Origin: Thermosipho affectus
Lineage (GTDB): Bacteria > Thermotogota > Thermotogae > Thermotogales > Fervidobacteriaceae
Length of the DNA stretch: 64,000 bases
Assembly (NCBI RefSeq): GCF_001990485.1
Contig: NZ_LBFC01000018.1
Coordinates: 248,001 to 312,000 of the forward strand
Direction: 5' to 3'
Shown: positions 17,829 to 27,033 of the stretch, piece by piece
How the letters are laid out: each line of letters starts with the position of its first letter
How positions within the stretch are numbered: position 1 is the stretch's first letter
Notes under the pieces: generated by a model
The model's database searches: none
What the model was told of the DNA's origin: nothing
Seen by the model: the letters and a program-made list of their open reading frames with translations, nothing else
Position numbers and translations under genes: made by a program

Positions 17829-20084
17829 TCACCTTAGAAAAGTTATAACTACTTTTGATGAAGTTGTTTTTAATATGTATATATCGTTTTCGGGATAAAA
17901 TGCCACTATGTCACCTCCCAGTATGCTTCTTATGGGAATTTTTGTGCGTAAAAGAAAATATTTTGGTTTTAAAGCAGATGGTGAAATAATTATTTCCATT
18001 TTATCTTTTTTGATATTGTATTCGTATTTTTGTGTTAAAAAATCAAAAAAATAAGGATATGCCTCTGAAGCAGTTTGATTTTCTAACCATGGAAAAGTTA
18101 TCTTAACTTTGTAGTAGAATGTACTTAAATAAGACAATAGCTCTTCCCATGTTTTGTTTTTAGGATTTCTGTCATTTGAAAAGAAGTCATCTGGGTGTAT
18201 AAAGTGTTGGAAAGAACCAAAATTTGCAAGGGTGTTTATGGAATTTAAAAGGATTTTCTTAAGTGGATAATAACCATATGTGGATCGTGGTATTACAATT
18301 GCAAAGTTGCCGATAATTTTGTATTCTGAAAAATCATCATTAGATGTGTAAGTGGTACCTATTGTTTTTATTTCTGGAAGTGCCTTTAGTAAATTTTTTA
18401 TACCAAATTTATCTATTATATTATTTGGAGCTACATAACTATTTATAAAAATAGGATGTCCTAAAATTAATTGGATAAACTTTTTGGCCGATTTAAGACC
18501 TTCTTGTAGGTTTTTTTCATTTTCCCAATTTCTTTTTAAAAGTGAAAGATGATTATATCCGTGTAATCCAAGTTCATGTTCGGAGTTATCGATTTCAACT
18601 AATGCATTTGAGGGTTTATCTGAAATTAAAAATTCGGAAAAATCAAAAGGTGGATTACTTGCACCATTGTAACTTAAAGGTGTGACTATTGTGTATTTTA
18701 TATTGTAGCTTTTTGAAAAATCTTTCATGTCTTTCCACCATATGTTATAGTAAAAGTTTGTATCATTTATTCCCTTTTTAACAATTTCATACGACGGAAT
18801 TGGAAAATCGTCTATATAAAATATAAAAGAATTTAAAAATCCCATTATGTTAAAATCCTGCATATCAAGGATGCATTGTAAAATTAATCCCCTTGTTTCT
18901 TTTATTATAATTGGTGGATAAATGTATCCAAGGTATCCATTTTTTTCTTTTTTATACCAAATTACTGGAATGTTTTTATCACTTACAAGATAAGATAGAA
19001 TTTTTTCATTATGTAAATCCACATTGAAAGAAATTTCAAAACTTCTTTCAATTCCAATGCCGTTTTTGGTGTTTTTTAAAGGAAATATTTCTTTTTTAAA
19101 GAAAATTTTTTTGACGATATGTTCTTCAGTTTTTATGTTGTTTTTCCAGGGAGTATTATAAATATTTGTTATGTATAAAATTGTACCTCCGTTATTTAGA
19201 AACATCTCTGTATTTTCAGAAGAAATGAACTTTGAATTTGTACACCAAATTATATATTTATATGGTAAAAGATCTATAAATGATTTGTTATAAAAGTCAT
19301 CTATTATTGTTATATCAAAATTTATTTTTGCGTATTCTAAAGTTTTTTTTAGGTCATATTGAATCTTTGTGTAAAAGTTTGAATCATATGTATCTTTTAC
19401 GATTAGTATTTTGTTTTTCATTCCAACTTGTTTTGTCAAAAATACGTCTATTAGCTTTTCAATGTTGAGTACAACCTTTTCGTTGTTTAAAAAGCTATTG
19501 AAAATTGCACATCCACCTCTTGGAGAGATAAATATTAATGGATATTTTGTATCTTTTGATTTTAGATCTAAAATAATTTTTATATCTTTTGCAAAGATTT
19601 TGTATTTTTCAACAGGTTGTGGTAATGTACTTGGTGTTGCTGTAAAAAAATCCTTATCATATGTAATTTCAAAATTTTTTAAGACTTTGTATCCATACAT
19701 ATAATGTATACCTATCTTGTTCAATAGGTTGTTGATTTCCCTTTGTTCAGTTGAAACTCCTAAATTGTTAAAAAAGAAAAATATACCGCCTTCTTCAACA
19801 AATTTAGAAAGTTGTCTTAAGTATACTTCGGGAGTGTTTAGTTTTGTTGAGTAATACCATGAGATTATCCCAGTATAGTGTTTTGATGAGATGTTGTAGT
19901 AATTAAATTTTTCAATGTCTGCTAAATCAAAATTTAGGTTATTTTTTTCAAGGATGGGAATTACGTGATCTTTTAGCATGTATTCTCCGTATTCTTCAGA
20001 GCCTTTGTAGAGAAGTAAGATCTTTTTTTGAGAAAATGATAGGATGCTTAAGATTAGAAAAATTGTTAATAATATTTTTTTCAT
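17829..20084 (-). CDS. Secreted DUF2194-type, polysaccharide deacetylase-like protein (PelA-like part)
   Basis: The 751-residue protein starts with a signal peptide (1-18). Residues to about 400 resemble glutamine-amidotransferase-like folds without a clear active site. The C-terminal half has deacetylase features: FYIDDFP supplies the paired aspartates, ELGLHGYNHLS gives an HxxxH metal site, and FQHFIHPDDF a late histidine. I infer removal of acetyl groups from an exopolysaccharide, as the PelA deacetylase domain does. It overlaps pelG by four bases. DUF2194 is named from memory of the family, not from a search. Confidence 0.75.
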   Translation of the reverse strand: MKKILLTIFLILSILSFSQKKILLLYKGSEEYGEYMLKDHVIPILEKNNLNFDLADIEKFNYYNISSKHYTGIISWYYSTKLNTPEVYLRQLSKFVEEGGIFFFFNNLGVSTEQREINNLLNKIGIHYMYGYKVLKNFEITYDKDFFTATPSTLPQPVEKYKIFAKDIKIILDLKSKDTKYPLIFISPRGGCAIFNSFLNNEKVVLNIEKLIDVFLTKQVGMKNKILIVKDTYDSNFYTKIQYDLKKTLEYAKINFDITIIDDFYNKSFIDLLPYKYIIWCTNSKFISSENTEMFLNNGGTILYITNIYNTPWKNNIKTEEHIVKKIFFKKEIFPLKNTKNGIGIERSFEISFNVDLHNEKILSYLVSDKNIPVIWYKKEKNGYLGYIYPPIIIKETRGLILQCILDMQDFNIMGFLNSFIFYIDDFPIPSYEIVKKGINDTNFYYNIWWKDMKDFSKSYNIKYTIVTPLSYNGASNPPFDFSEFLISDKPSNALVEIDNSEHELGLHGYNHLSLLKRNWENEKNLQEGLKSAKKFIQLILGHPIFINSYVAPNNIIDKFGIKNLLKALPEIKTIGTTYTSNDDFSEYKIIGNFAIVIPRSTYGYYPLKKILLNSINTLANFGSFQHFIHPDDFFSNDRNPKNKTWEELLSYLSTFYYKVKITFPWLENQTASEAYPYFFDFLTQKYEYNIKKDKMEIIISPSALKPKYFLLRTKIPIRSILGGDIVAFYPENDIYILKTTSSKVVITFLR

Positions 20085-21472
20085 CTTTTCACTCCTCTAA
20101 TTAATTTTCCTTCTGGAAGAGAAGGATTTTGTCTGAAAAATTCGATTTTAATTATATCTTTTATTTTCTTTTTAAGTAATGTATATGAAACCATAGTTCC
20201 TATTAAAAATGAAAGGGCATATCCTGCACCAAGGGATGCATAACCTATCTTTGAGACTAAAATGTGGCTTAAGAAAATGTTCAAAAATAATACTGCTATA
20301 TTCAAACTAAACGCCAAATTTCTAAAATCGAAGTATAAAATTAATAATATTACCATGAGGTAAAAACCGTTGAGCATTGCCCCTATTAGTCCCAGTCTTA
20401 AAATAGGTTTTGAAAGTTCATTTGATATAGGGAGAAGTTTTAATTCATTTAGTATAAAAAATAACGTGGTAATTAATATTTGAATCTTTATGGTAAGTGA
20501 AATACTTTGTAAAAGTTCTTTTTCCATTTCATCTTTTATAGTTAATATCTCGGAATATACGTATCCTTCCTTTAGTGAAGTGTAAAAATGTTTATATTTT
20601 TTATAAAACCTTGTTTCAAGTACCAATATAAACATGGTAATTGTGGGAATTATAGTTAGATAACAAAAAAACATGGGACTATCGTATATAAATGAAAATT
20701 TAAATCCGTCTATTAATTCCTCTCCAAAGTTTGGATTATTCCACACTATAAAATCATCAACCCATATAGCAAGATAATACGAAACCCCTATTAACATAAG
20801 TTGCCAATATTTTTTTATTTCTTTTAACCATTCGAAGGAAATTTTTTGATTATTATTTCCAAATGTATTATATACTGTTATAAAATTTGTTATTATACCC
20901 ACAGTTATACCTAATGCATAACCATATATTTCCGAAAGGTTGTAGTAGGAAAATAATTTGGAAAAAACAATAGAAGATATACCCATTAATACATATGATG
21001 TAATGTACCAATTAATTTCGTCAGTGGAAATTGCCGCAATTGAAATTAACCATAAGACAAGTAATGAGAGTGTAAGATAGGTAAATGAAATAATAAATTT
21101 AAATGGTTGGGGATTAAATAGAAAAAATAAAACAAGAAAGATAATTAATAAAGTTGCATTTGCTACAATTATTCCCAATGTTTCAGGGAGAATTTTTTCA
21201 TATTCTTTTAAATACATAATATCTGAAATTCTCCTTGAAAGAAACATAGAAAAAATCCCTGATATTATTATAGAAAAAATAAATCCATATATGATCGCAG
21301 TATTAAAGTAAATGTTAAATATATTTAAATAGTTAAGTATTATCCACAAAGATAAAGTGGTAATAATCCATGGACCTGAAGCGGTCAATATAGAATAAAG
21401 TATGGCAAGTGCATCTGTCGAAACTCTATTTTGAAAGAATAATTTATTTAATTTAAATCCGACTCCCGCCAA
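20081..21472 (-). CDS. pelG: PelG-like polysaccharide flippase
   Basis: PelG is an inner-membrane protein of the polysaccharide-transport/MATE-like superfamily, thought to move Pel polymer across the membrane. The 463-residue product has about twelve membrane segments and opens with MAGVGFKLNKLF followed by SGPWIITTLSL, wording typical of PelG. It follows pelF after one base and overlaps the next gene by four bases, which supports a shared job. Confidence 0.87.
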   Translation of the reverse strand: MAGVGFKLNKLFFQNRVSTDALAILYSILTASGPWIITTLSLWIILNYLNIFNIYFNTAIIYGFIFSIIISGIFSMFLSRRISDIMYLKEYEKILPETLGIIVANATLLIIFLVLFFLFNPQPFKFIISFTYLTLSLLVLWLISIAAISTDEINWYITSYVLMGISSIVFSKLFSYYNLSEIYGYALGITVGIITNFITVYNTFGNNNQKISFEWLKEIKKYWQLMLIGVSYYLAIWVDDFIVWNNPNFGEELIDGFKFSFIYDSPMFFCYLTIIPTITMFILVLETRFYKKYKHFYTSLKEGYVYSEILTIKDEMEKELLQSISLTIKIQILITTLFFILNELKLLPISNELSKPILRLGLIGAMLNGFYLMVILLILYFDFRNLAFSLNIAVLFLNIFLSHILVSKIGYASLGAGYALSFLIGTMVSYTLLKKKIKDIIKIEFFRQNPSLPEGKLIRGVKR

Positions 21473-21473
21473 G

Positions 21474-22889
21474 TTATTCCACCACCGAATAGTATAGTTT
21501 TTTGTAGTTTCCCACCATTTGATCTAACCTATATCTTAACATTACCCTTTTTTTTCCTATTTCTGATGCTCTTTTTCTAAAAGAATCGTCTTTGTACAAA
21601 GTGATAATTGCATTTGCCATGGCTTTAAAATCTTTGGGCTTTACGACAATGCCAGCAGGACCTATAATGTCTTCTTTACTACCGTATATTAATTCTCTAC
21701 ATGCCCCAACGTTTGTTGCAACTACTGGAATACCTATTGATAATGCTTCAAGTATAACTAGTGGTTGACCTTCACTTATACTTGAAATTAGAAGGATATT
21801 TAATTTATCGTAATATTCTTTTACGTCAACCATTCCAGTAAATTCAACCGTGTCTTTTAAGTTGAATATTTCTACCATTTCGTAACATTCTTTAAAGTAA
21901 TCAGGTTCCTCATCGGTAGGACCAATTATGTATAACTTGAAAGATTTTATTTCATCTTTTGCTATTCTTGCAGCTTTTATTGCTGTCTTTATATCTTTTA
22001 TTTCTACAACTCGTCCTACAATTCCAATGGTAAATGGTTGTTTTTCTTTTCTGTATTGTATGTCTTTGAATCTTTCTACATCAATACCATTTGGTATTAC
22101 AAGCATTTTTGAGTGTTCACTGCAGAGTTCTTTTTCAAATTTTTGGTTGTCTTCAAATAATGTTGTTATTTTCTTTGCACCTTTGTATACAATTGAGCTT
22201 ATTGTGTTAAAAAGTTTTATCCACCCTGTTTTGAATTCTTCTTTAATCCAATCCGAACGTAGTATTTCAAGTTGTCTTTCTCTGTGATATATACCATGTT
22301 CAGTAAGAATCACGGGTTTGTTGTATTTTAACCCATTTAAAATAGCTGAAATTCCTGCATATCCTGTGGTGATTGTATGGTATATATCGCATTTTGGAAG
22401 ATCAATAGCCATAGAATTTAAAAAGGGTATCATCATAGAATATAATGTCCAGTAGTAATTTGGAAAATTCTCAAAAGGCAAGTATTTTTCATAGAATTTT
22501 AGTATTGAACTCCAATAGAACTCAGATTTTAGGAAACTTGTAAAATCGAAATTGAGATTTTTCTTAAATAGATAATATAAATCCTTTCCCATTTTATTTT
22601 CATTAAATGGATAGGTTATAATTTTTCCTAGAGAATTGGTAAATTTTTTTGTTACTTTTCTTTTATTTTTAAATTTGTATTTTGCAAAGAGGTAGAATTC
22701 AAAATAATCTGTTACGTTTTCGGGAAACACGTATTTTTGCTTTCTTTCTCTTGGAGTATCACCCACATGAATAACGCAAAATTCAATATCTTTCATGTTT
22801 TTTATTAAAGAATGTCCCCAGTTTGATACGCCTCCCACCACGTAAGGATAAGTACCTTCAAAAAGTAGACCTACTTTCAGATTAATCAC
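21474..22889 (-). CDS. pelF: PelF-like GT4 glycosyltransferase
   Basis: PelF is the cytosolic glycosyltransferase that polymerises Pel from UDP-sugar. The 471-residue protein has the PelF N-terminal signature LLFEGTYPYVVGGVSNWGHS at residues 8-27, ILTEHGIYHRERQ near residue 195, then a GT-B C-terminal domain with IPNGIDVERF, GIVGRVVEIKDI and the EX7E-type EGQPLVILEA. ATG 22889 lies inside the preceding small gene (eight-base overlap), and pelG follows after one base. Donor specificity cannot be read from sequence. Confidence 0.9.
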   Translation of the reverse strand: MINLKVGLLFEGTYPYVVGGVSNWGHSLIKNMKDIEFCVIHVGDTPRERKQKYVFPENVTDYFEFYLFAKYKFKNKRKVTKKFTNSLGKIITYPFNENKMGKDLYYLFKKNLNFDFTSFLKSEFYWSSILKFYEKYLPFENFPNYYWTLYSMMIPFLNSMAIDLPKCDIYHTITTGYAGISAILNGLKYNKPVILTEHGIYHRERQLEILRSDWIKEEFKTGWIKLFNTISSIVYKGAKKITTLFEDNQKFEKELCSEHSKMLVIPNGIDVERFKDIQYRKEKQPFTIGIVGRVVEIKDIKTAIKAARIAKDEIKSFKLYIIGPTDEEPDYFKECYEMVEIFNLKDTVEFTGMVDVKEYYDKLNILLISSISEGQPLVILEALSIGIPVVATNVGACRELIYGSKEDIIGPAGIVVKPKDFKAMANAIITLYKDDSFRKRASEIGKKRVMLRYRLDQMVGNYKKLYYSVVE

Positions 22890-23274
22890 CTTCCAAGATT
22901 TTTTTTAGTTTTTTTTCCGATGGATTGTTTTTAATTATATAAAGTCCTATTTTTTGTGTATATGATAAATTTAATTTTTCAAGTTCTTTGATTAGTAAAT
23001 TAAATTTTAAACTTTCGGCAAATTTGTATTTGTTAAAATCCTTTAGTGTTGAAGAAATTAAGATGAGGTATTCTACTTTAGATAAGTCTTCAATACCAAG
23101 TTCTTTTTTATGGTACAATTCGTTAAATGTTTCGTTCATTTTTATGTATAAACTTCTTTTATTCCAAGGCAGTTTTTTTAGTTCATACGGTGATTCAATC
23201 ACCGCTTGATTGTAGTTTATTACAATTATTAAAATTATTAAAATGAAAGTTATAATAAAAAGGATTTTATCCAT
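22882..23274 (-). CDS. Small membrane-anchored protein of the pel-like operon
   Basis: The 130-residue product has one membrane segment (residues 4-21) and then a lysine- and glutamate-rich helical region that would be cytosolic or periplasmic. I recognise no family. It sits between the PelE-like gene and pelF with a one-base gap and an eight-base overlap, so it is almost certainly co-translated. It could be a second piece of PelE or an assembly partner for PelF. Confidence 0.75.
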   Translation of the reverse strand: MDKILFIITFILIILIIVINYNQAVIESPYELKKLPWNKRSLYIKMNETFNELYHKKELGIEDLSKVEYLILISSTLKDFNKYKFAESLKFNLLIKELEKLNLSYTQKIGLYIIKNNPSEKKLKKILEGD

Positions 23275-23275
23275 G

Positions 23276-24133
23276 TTATCCCTCCAAGAGTATTTTTAGT
23301 GCTTCGTTTTTAAATGAAAAGTTATAAGAGTAGAAAACGTTTAATAGTTCTTTGACCTCTTTGATATTACGTTGTTTTAGATAATATAACATTGCTTTTT
23401 CAAATAGAGGTTGAAATTTTAGTTTTTTTAGTTTTTCATCTAATATTTTTTCAATCAAGGTATTTTCTCCTAATTCTTGTAATACATCTAATAACAAAAG
23501 GATTGCTTCTATATTAAGAGGATATTTTTCTAAGAATTGTAGAAGTGTTTTTTTTGTAGAGATAAGTATATCTGTTTTTTGATTTTCGGTAAGAAATGGA
23601 GAAAGTGCATAATAGAATGAATACCTTGCGTATTCTACTTTATTATTGATTTTTGAAAGTTTTTCTAAAAGTAAATTTTCAATATTGTTTATTGCTTCAG
23701 TTGTGTATAAAATTACATCTTGGTTTGTTTCTACTTTTATGACTAAATAAAGTAGACGAAGACCTTCCAAAAAGTCTATTTGTTCTTTTTTTAGTAGTTC
23801 GAATAACAAACGTATAGCTTCCTTTTTTTGTGAAACACTTCCGTGTTTTATGATTATGTTAAATGGTGCAAGATCAACACTTTTAAAGTTTGGGTTGAAT
23901 GTTTCAATGTTTTTTTCTTTAAATTCTATAGGGATATATTTTGGTTTTTTTTGGGTTATTAATAATGTTTTTATTATTGGATAATACGGGAAAAATATAA
24001 TAGATCCAATAAGATCTGATACTTTTAGATCTATTAAGTTTAGTATTAGATATAGAAAGAAGAAGAATATATTTAATTTTATTAAAGAAAGAATTCCAAA
24101 AATAAGTGATACAAATATAATTATTTTTTTCAT
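23276..24133 (-). CDS. pelE: PelE-like membrane protein with helical repeats
   Basis: In known Pel systems PelE is an inner-membrane protein with a helical repeat domain that helps PelD, PelF and PelG form the synthase complex. This 285-residue protein has two hydrophobic stretches (about residues 3-35 and 40-62) and then an all-helical region with TPR- or HEAT-like spacing, e.g. GSVSQKKEAIRLLFELL and PLNIEAILLLLDVLQELG. Identification rests mainly on topology and position between pelD and pelF; sequence similarity was not tested. It overlaps pelD by four bases. Confidence 0.65.
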   Translation of the reverse strand: MKKIIIFVSLIFGILSLIKLNIFFFFLYLILNLIDLKVSDLIGSIIFFPYYPIIKTLLITQKKPKYIPIEFKEKNIETFNPNFKSVDLAPFNIIIKHGSVSQKKEAIRLLFELLKKEQIDFLEGLRLLYLVIKVETNQDVILYTTEAINNIENLLLEKLSKINNKVEYARYSFYYALSPFLTENQKTDILISTKKTLLQFLEKYPLNIEAILLLLDVLQELGENTLIEKILDEKLKKLKFQPLFEKAMLYYLKQRNIKEVKELLNVFYSYNFSFKNEALKILLEG

Positions 24134-25326
24134 TCTTTTGTATAAGCCTCCAGTATGTTTAGTTTCCTTTCGGTTTTAATTTTGTTTAACACGCGATTTA
24201 GTCCTTGGGAATTGCAAGAAGTTAAGAGAATACTTAGCTTGTTTTGTAACGGATTGTAAAAAACAAAATCAGTTTCTCTGATATATTTTTTTATCTTGCT
24301 AATATCAAAATCTTTAGTAATAGAAGCTTCGATAAGTGAGTATGGAATTTTAAACCTTTTAAATCTTTCATCTATCTTTTCAAATACGGCTTTAAATTTT
24401 TCTATATCTGTAGTTATAGTCTGCTTTTCAAGTTCAATTGAAACATATAGAAGGTTTGATAGCCAATCTGATAAAAGTTTAAGATATGTTTCCGTATTTT
24501 TGTTTATTTTCTCAGGGTCCATGTTTTCAATTAGGACAAAACCTATTGTTTTATTTCTTTGAGAAATTTTTGTAGCCATTATAGGTTCCATAGAAAAGTC
24601 TACATTTTCATCTGAAATGTACAAAACACTTACAGATGCAAATCCTAAATCATTGGCCATTGAAATTATCTTTGATTTTTCTATTGGAAATGAATTTGGA
24701 AGGATTTGTGGACCTTTTCTAACTTTTAATCGTAAAAAGTTGTTCTTACTTAGAGTATATATGGAAACAGTTATGGCGCTTACAAAGTCGTATATTAGTT
24801 CCACTGCTTCATTAAATATGTCTTCAGGATTATTAAATTCTATTTCTTTTAATCTATCCACAAACAAAGAAACTCCTTTATTTTCAAGGAGTAGCTTGTT
24901 TTGAAGGTCATTAGTCAAAAGTTTATATTTTTCTATAGTTTTTTCAAGTGCTTTTATTTTTTCATTTAAAAGATTAATTTGTGTTTTTTGTTCATTTATT
25001 TTTTGTACATAGCTATCTCTAAAAAATCCGGTTATGAACCCCATAGATAGAAGTACTATCGGAAATCTTAGAACGGGCCAAGTAAAGATAACGGTAAAAA
25101 TATTTATATTGTAGTGGATGTATAAAGATAAAAAATAGAAAAATAAACTAAATGTGGATGAGAAAAAAAACATATCTAAGCCATGTCTTATAGATATATA
25201 TATGTTTAATATGCAATATGGATTTGGATAAGATAAAACGTATCCGTAGTATTTGAAAATAATATCAAATGTAAAAAGAAGAGAATTAAGGAGAATAATT
25301 TCTATATAGTTGGAGTATTTTTTCAT
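24130..25326 (-). CDS. pelD: PelD-like c-di-GMP receptor (membrane, GAF, degenerate GGDEF)
   Basis: PelD senses c-di-GMP and switches on Pel polymer synthesis. The 398-residue protein has about four membrane segments in residues 8-105, a coiled coil at 105-150, a GAF-like domain near 155-300 and a C-terminal GGDEF-like domain. In the last, IRETDFVF holds RxxD at 350-353, the place of the c-di-GMP inhibitory site, while PLQNK at 359-363 stands where GG(D/E)EF would be. It should therefore bind but not make c-di-GMP. It is the first gene of the seven-gene operon. Confidence 0.82.
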   Translation of the reverse strand: MKKYSNYIEIILLNSLLFTFDIIFKYYGYVLSYPNPYCILNIYISIRHGLDMFFFSSTFSLFFYFLSLYIHYNINIFTVIFTWPVLRFPIVLLSMGFITGFFRDSYVQKINEQKTQINLLNEKIKALEKTIEKYKLLTNDLQNKLLLENKGVSLFVDRLKEIEFNNPEDIFNEAVELIYDFVSAITVSIYTLSKNNFLRLKVRKGPQILPNSFPIEKSKIISMANDLGFASVSVLYISDENVDFSMEPIMATKISQRNKTIGFVLIENMDPEKINKNTETYLKLLSDWLSNLLYVSIELEKQTITTDIEKFKAVFEKIDERFKRFKIPYSLIEASITKDFDISKIKKYIRETDFVFYNPLQNKLSILLTSCNSQGLNRVLNKIKTERKLNILEAYTKE

Positions 25327-25348
25327 CCTTTTTCACCATCCTTACTAT

Positions 25349-25378
25349 ATTATAACAAATTTTAAGAGTTTGTTATAA
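25349..25378 (-). promoter_or_regulatory. Promoter of the pel-like operon with overlapping inverted repeat
   Basis: On the - strand TATAAT lies at 25354-25349 and is extended by TG one base upstream. A perfect inverted repeat, TTATAACAAA (25350-25359) and TTTGTTATAA (25369-25378) with a nine-base spacer, covers the -10 and the region up to about -36. The start of transcription would be near 25342, 16 bases before pelD. This is the layout of a repressor operator. Confidence 0.7.
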
Positions 25379-25597
25379 GCTGTTTTTTAGATTGAATTTA
25401 ATATTAATTTTATTACAAATTTGATTATGTTTTTTCAAGAAAATATTTTAAAATAATTACGAAAAAAATAAAGAAATAGTTGGAAAAATCCATTAGTTTA
25501 TTGACGATTGTGTGAATTTTTTAATTAATATAGAAATATTTAATATTGTGATAATATTGAGTTTTGAAGCTAATGATTTAGGAGGAGGGGAGAAGGT
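25379..25597. other. AT-rich divergent intergenic region
   Basis: This stretch separates the pel-like operon from the peptide/HD-GYP operon and holds no gene I can support. TTGACG at 25501-25506 with TTAATA 18 bases on, and GATAAT at 25550-25555 with an upstream TG, are possible + strand promoters for the peptide gene, both weak. AGGAGGAGGGG just before 25598 is a very strong ribosome binding site. Confidence 0.5.
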
Positions 25598-25705
25598 ATG
25601 AAGAAGATGTGGAAGAAAATTATTGTTTTCGCACTTATTGCTTTGCCATTTGTAATTGCTACTGTGGGAAACCTTACTCTTTGGCCATCAAAAGGAGGAA
25701 AGTAA
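25598..25705 (+). CDS. 35-residue membrane or signal-like peptide
   Basis: A short frame starts at ATG 25598 behind AGGAGGAGGGGAGAAGG. It encodes 35 residues: a basic start (MKKMWKKI), a hydrophobic core of about 17 residues, then the polar tail NLTLWPSKGGK. It lies 26 bases before the polytopic HD-GYP gene and in the same direction. The strong ribosome binding site argues that it is translated. It could be a secreted signal precursor, a small membrane regulator of the HD-GYP protein, or a leader peptide. I recognise no family. Confidence 0.6.
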   Translation: MKKMWKKIIVFALIALPFVIATVGNLTLWPSKGGK

Positions 25706-25731
25706 GTTAGAGAGAAAAAGCAGGTGATACG

Positions 25732-27033
25732 ATGGGGAATTTTTTGAAGAATTTAGATTTGAAAAAGAATAGGTTATTTATATATGTATGTTTTTTAGGA
25801 GCATTATATGCGCTCCTTCTTTTTCTTTCTATAAGAAAAAATGGCTTTGACCTTTTTGACATAAATTTTTACCTAATGATTGCTTTTTATATTGCATTTG
25901 AACTTGTGCTTGTAAACCTTCAGACGTTTATTGAGAAGAAATTTGAAGAAAAAGAAAAAAAGTTTGATTTGATATTGAGTGCTGGAATGATTATTTCTAT
26001 TATTTCTGCTGGTATTCTCAATATTTCAAATGCAATGCTTTTACCTTTGATTTCTTTTCTTTTTTTAAAACCAAAGGTTTTGTTTTCTAAGAATTATCAT
26101 TTTTTTGTTTTTAATACTTCAATGATAGGTCTTTTGATTTTTATTGTATCTAAGTTATTTCATTGGGGTTCTTTTATCATGAAAAATATCCTTTTATCTT
26201 CCATTTATGTTGTTGTTCTTTCTGTTTTTTATACTTTTTTTAATTTTTCTTTTGTATTTTTGTTTTTATATTTTTTCTACAATGGTTCATTTAAGGCTTG
26301 TGTAAGACAAGTATTTGGTGAAGGAAGGTTTTTTAATAGTATTTTTACATCTTTGAATATCTTTGTGGTTTATTTTTTGTACAGGTTGGTTGGTGTTTCC
26401 GCAATTCCTATTACATTTTTTACAATTGTTAGTGTACAGCTTGGAAATTATTATGCTACAAAATACAGAAATGCAAAGGTTGATTTTTTAACGGTACTTA
26501 CCAAAAGTTTAGAAGAAAAGGATAGTTATACTTTTGGACATGGAGAAAATGTTTCAAAACTTGCCGTAAAAGTGGCAAAAGAGCTAGGGTTTCCCGATAA
26601 AGATTTAAAGTTAATTGAGATTGCGGGAGTATTACATGATGTGGGAAAAATAGGAATTCCAGATATAATTCTTTTGAAAACAGATAAGTTGTCTTTTGAG
26701 GAGTACGAAATAATGAAAGAACATTCTAAAAAGGGATATGAAATATTAAAAAATATAACAGAGTATAAAGATACTATAGCAAAATGGGTGTTGCATCATC
26801 ACGAAAGATGGGATGGAAAAGGTTACCCAGATGGGTTGTCAAAAGAAGATATTCCAGTTGTTTCTAGAATATTAACTATATGTGATGTTTTTGATGCACT
26901 TACAAGTGACAGGACGTATCGAAAGGCATGGAAGAAAGAAAGGGCAATATTATTTATAGAGGAAAATTCGGGAGTGATTTTTGATCCTAAAATCGTTAAA
27001 ATATTTTTAAGTTTGGTAAGGAGTGAGTATTAA
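25732..27033 (+). CDS. Polytopic membrane HD-GYP c-di-GMP phosphodiesterase
   Basis: HD-GYP domains hydrolyse c-di-GMP using a metal centre. This 433-residue protein has about six membrane segments in residues 14-240, then an intact HD-GYP domain: HGENVSKLA at 270, HDVGKIGIPD with HD at 302-303, HHHERWDGKGYPDGL with HHE at 356-358 and GYP at 364-366, and DALTSDRTYRKA near 388. ATG 25732 follows a CAGGTGAT site. Its N-terminal membrane domain may be a sensor. The next gene overlaps its stop by one base. Confidence 0.9.
   Translation: MGNFLKNLDLKKNRLFIYVCFLGALYALLLFLSIRKNGFDLFDINFYLMIAFYIAFELVLVNLQTFIEKKFEEKEKKFDLILSAGMIISIISAGILNISNAMLLPLISFLFLKPKVLFSKNYHFFVFNTSMIGLLIFIVSKLFHWGSFIMKNILLSSIYVVVLSVFYTFFNFSFVFLFLYFFYNGSFKACVRQVFGEGRFFNSIFTSLNIFVVYFLYRLVGVSAIPITFFTIVSVQLGNYYATKYRNAKVDFLTVLTKSLEEKDSYTFGHGENVSKLAVKVAKELGFPDKDLKLIEIAGVLHDVGKIGIPDIILLKTDKLSFEEYEIMKEHSKKGYEILKNITEYKDTIAKWVLHHHERWDGKGYPDGLSKEDIPVVSRILTICDVFDALTSDRTYRKAWKKERAILFIEENSGVIFDPKIVKIFLSLVRSEY

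Noticed and set aside
25349-25378. Reading the pel promoter inverted repeat as a terminator
   Set aside because: It has no G/C-rich stem and no T run, and it lies over a promoter, not after a gene.
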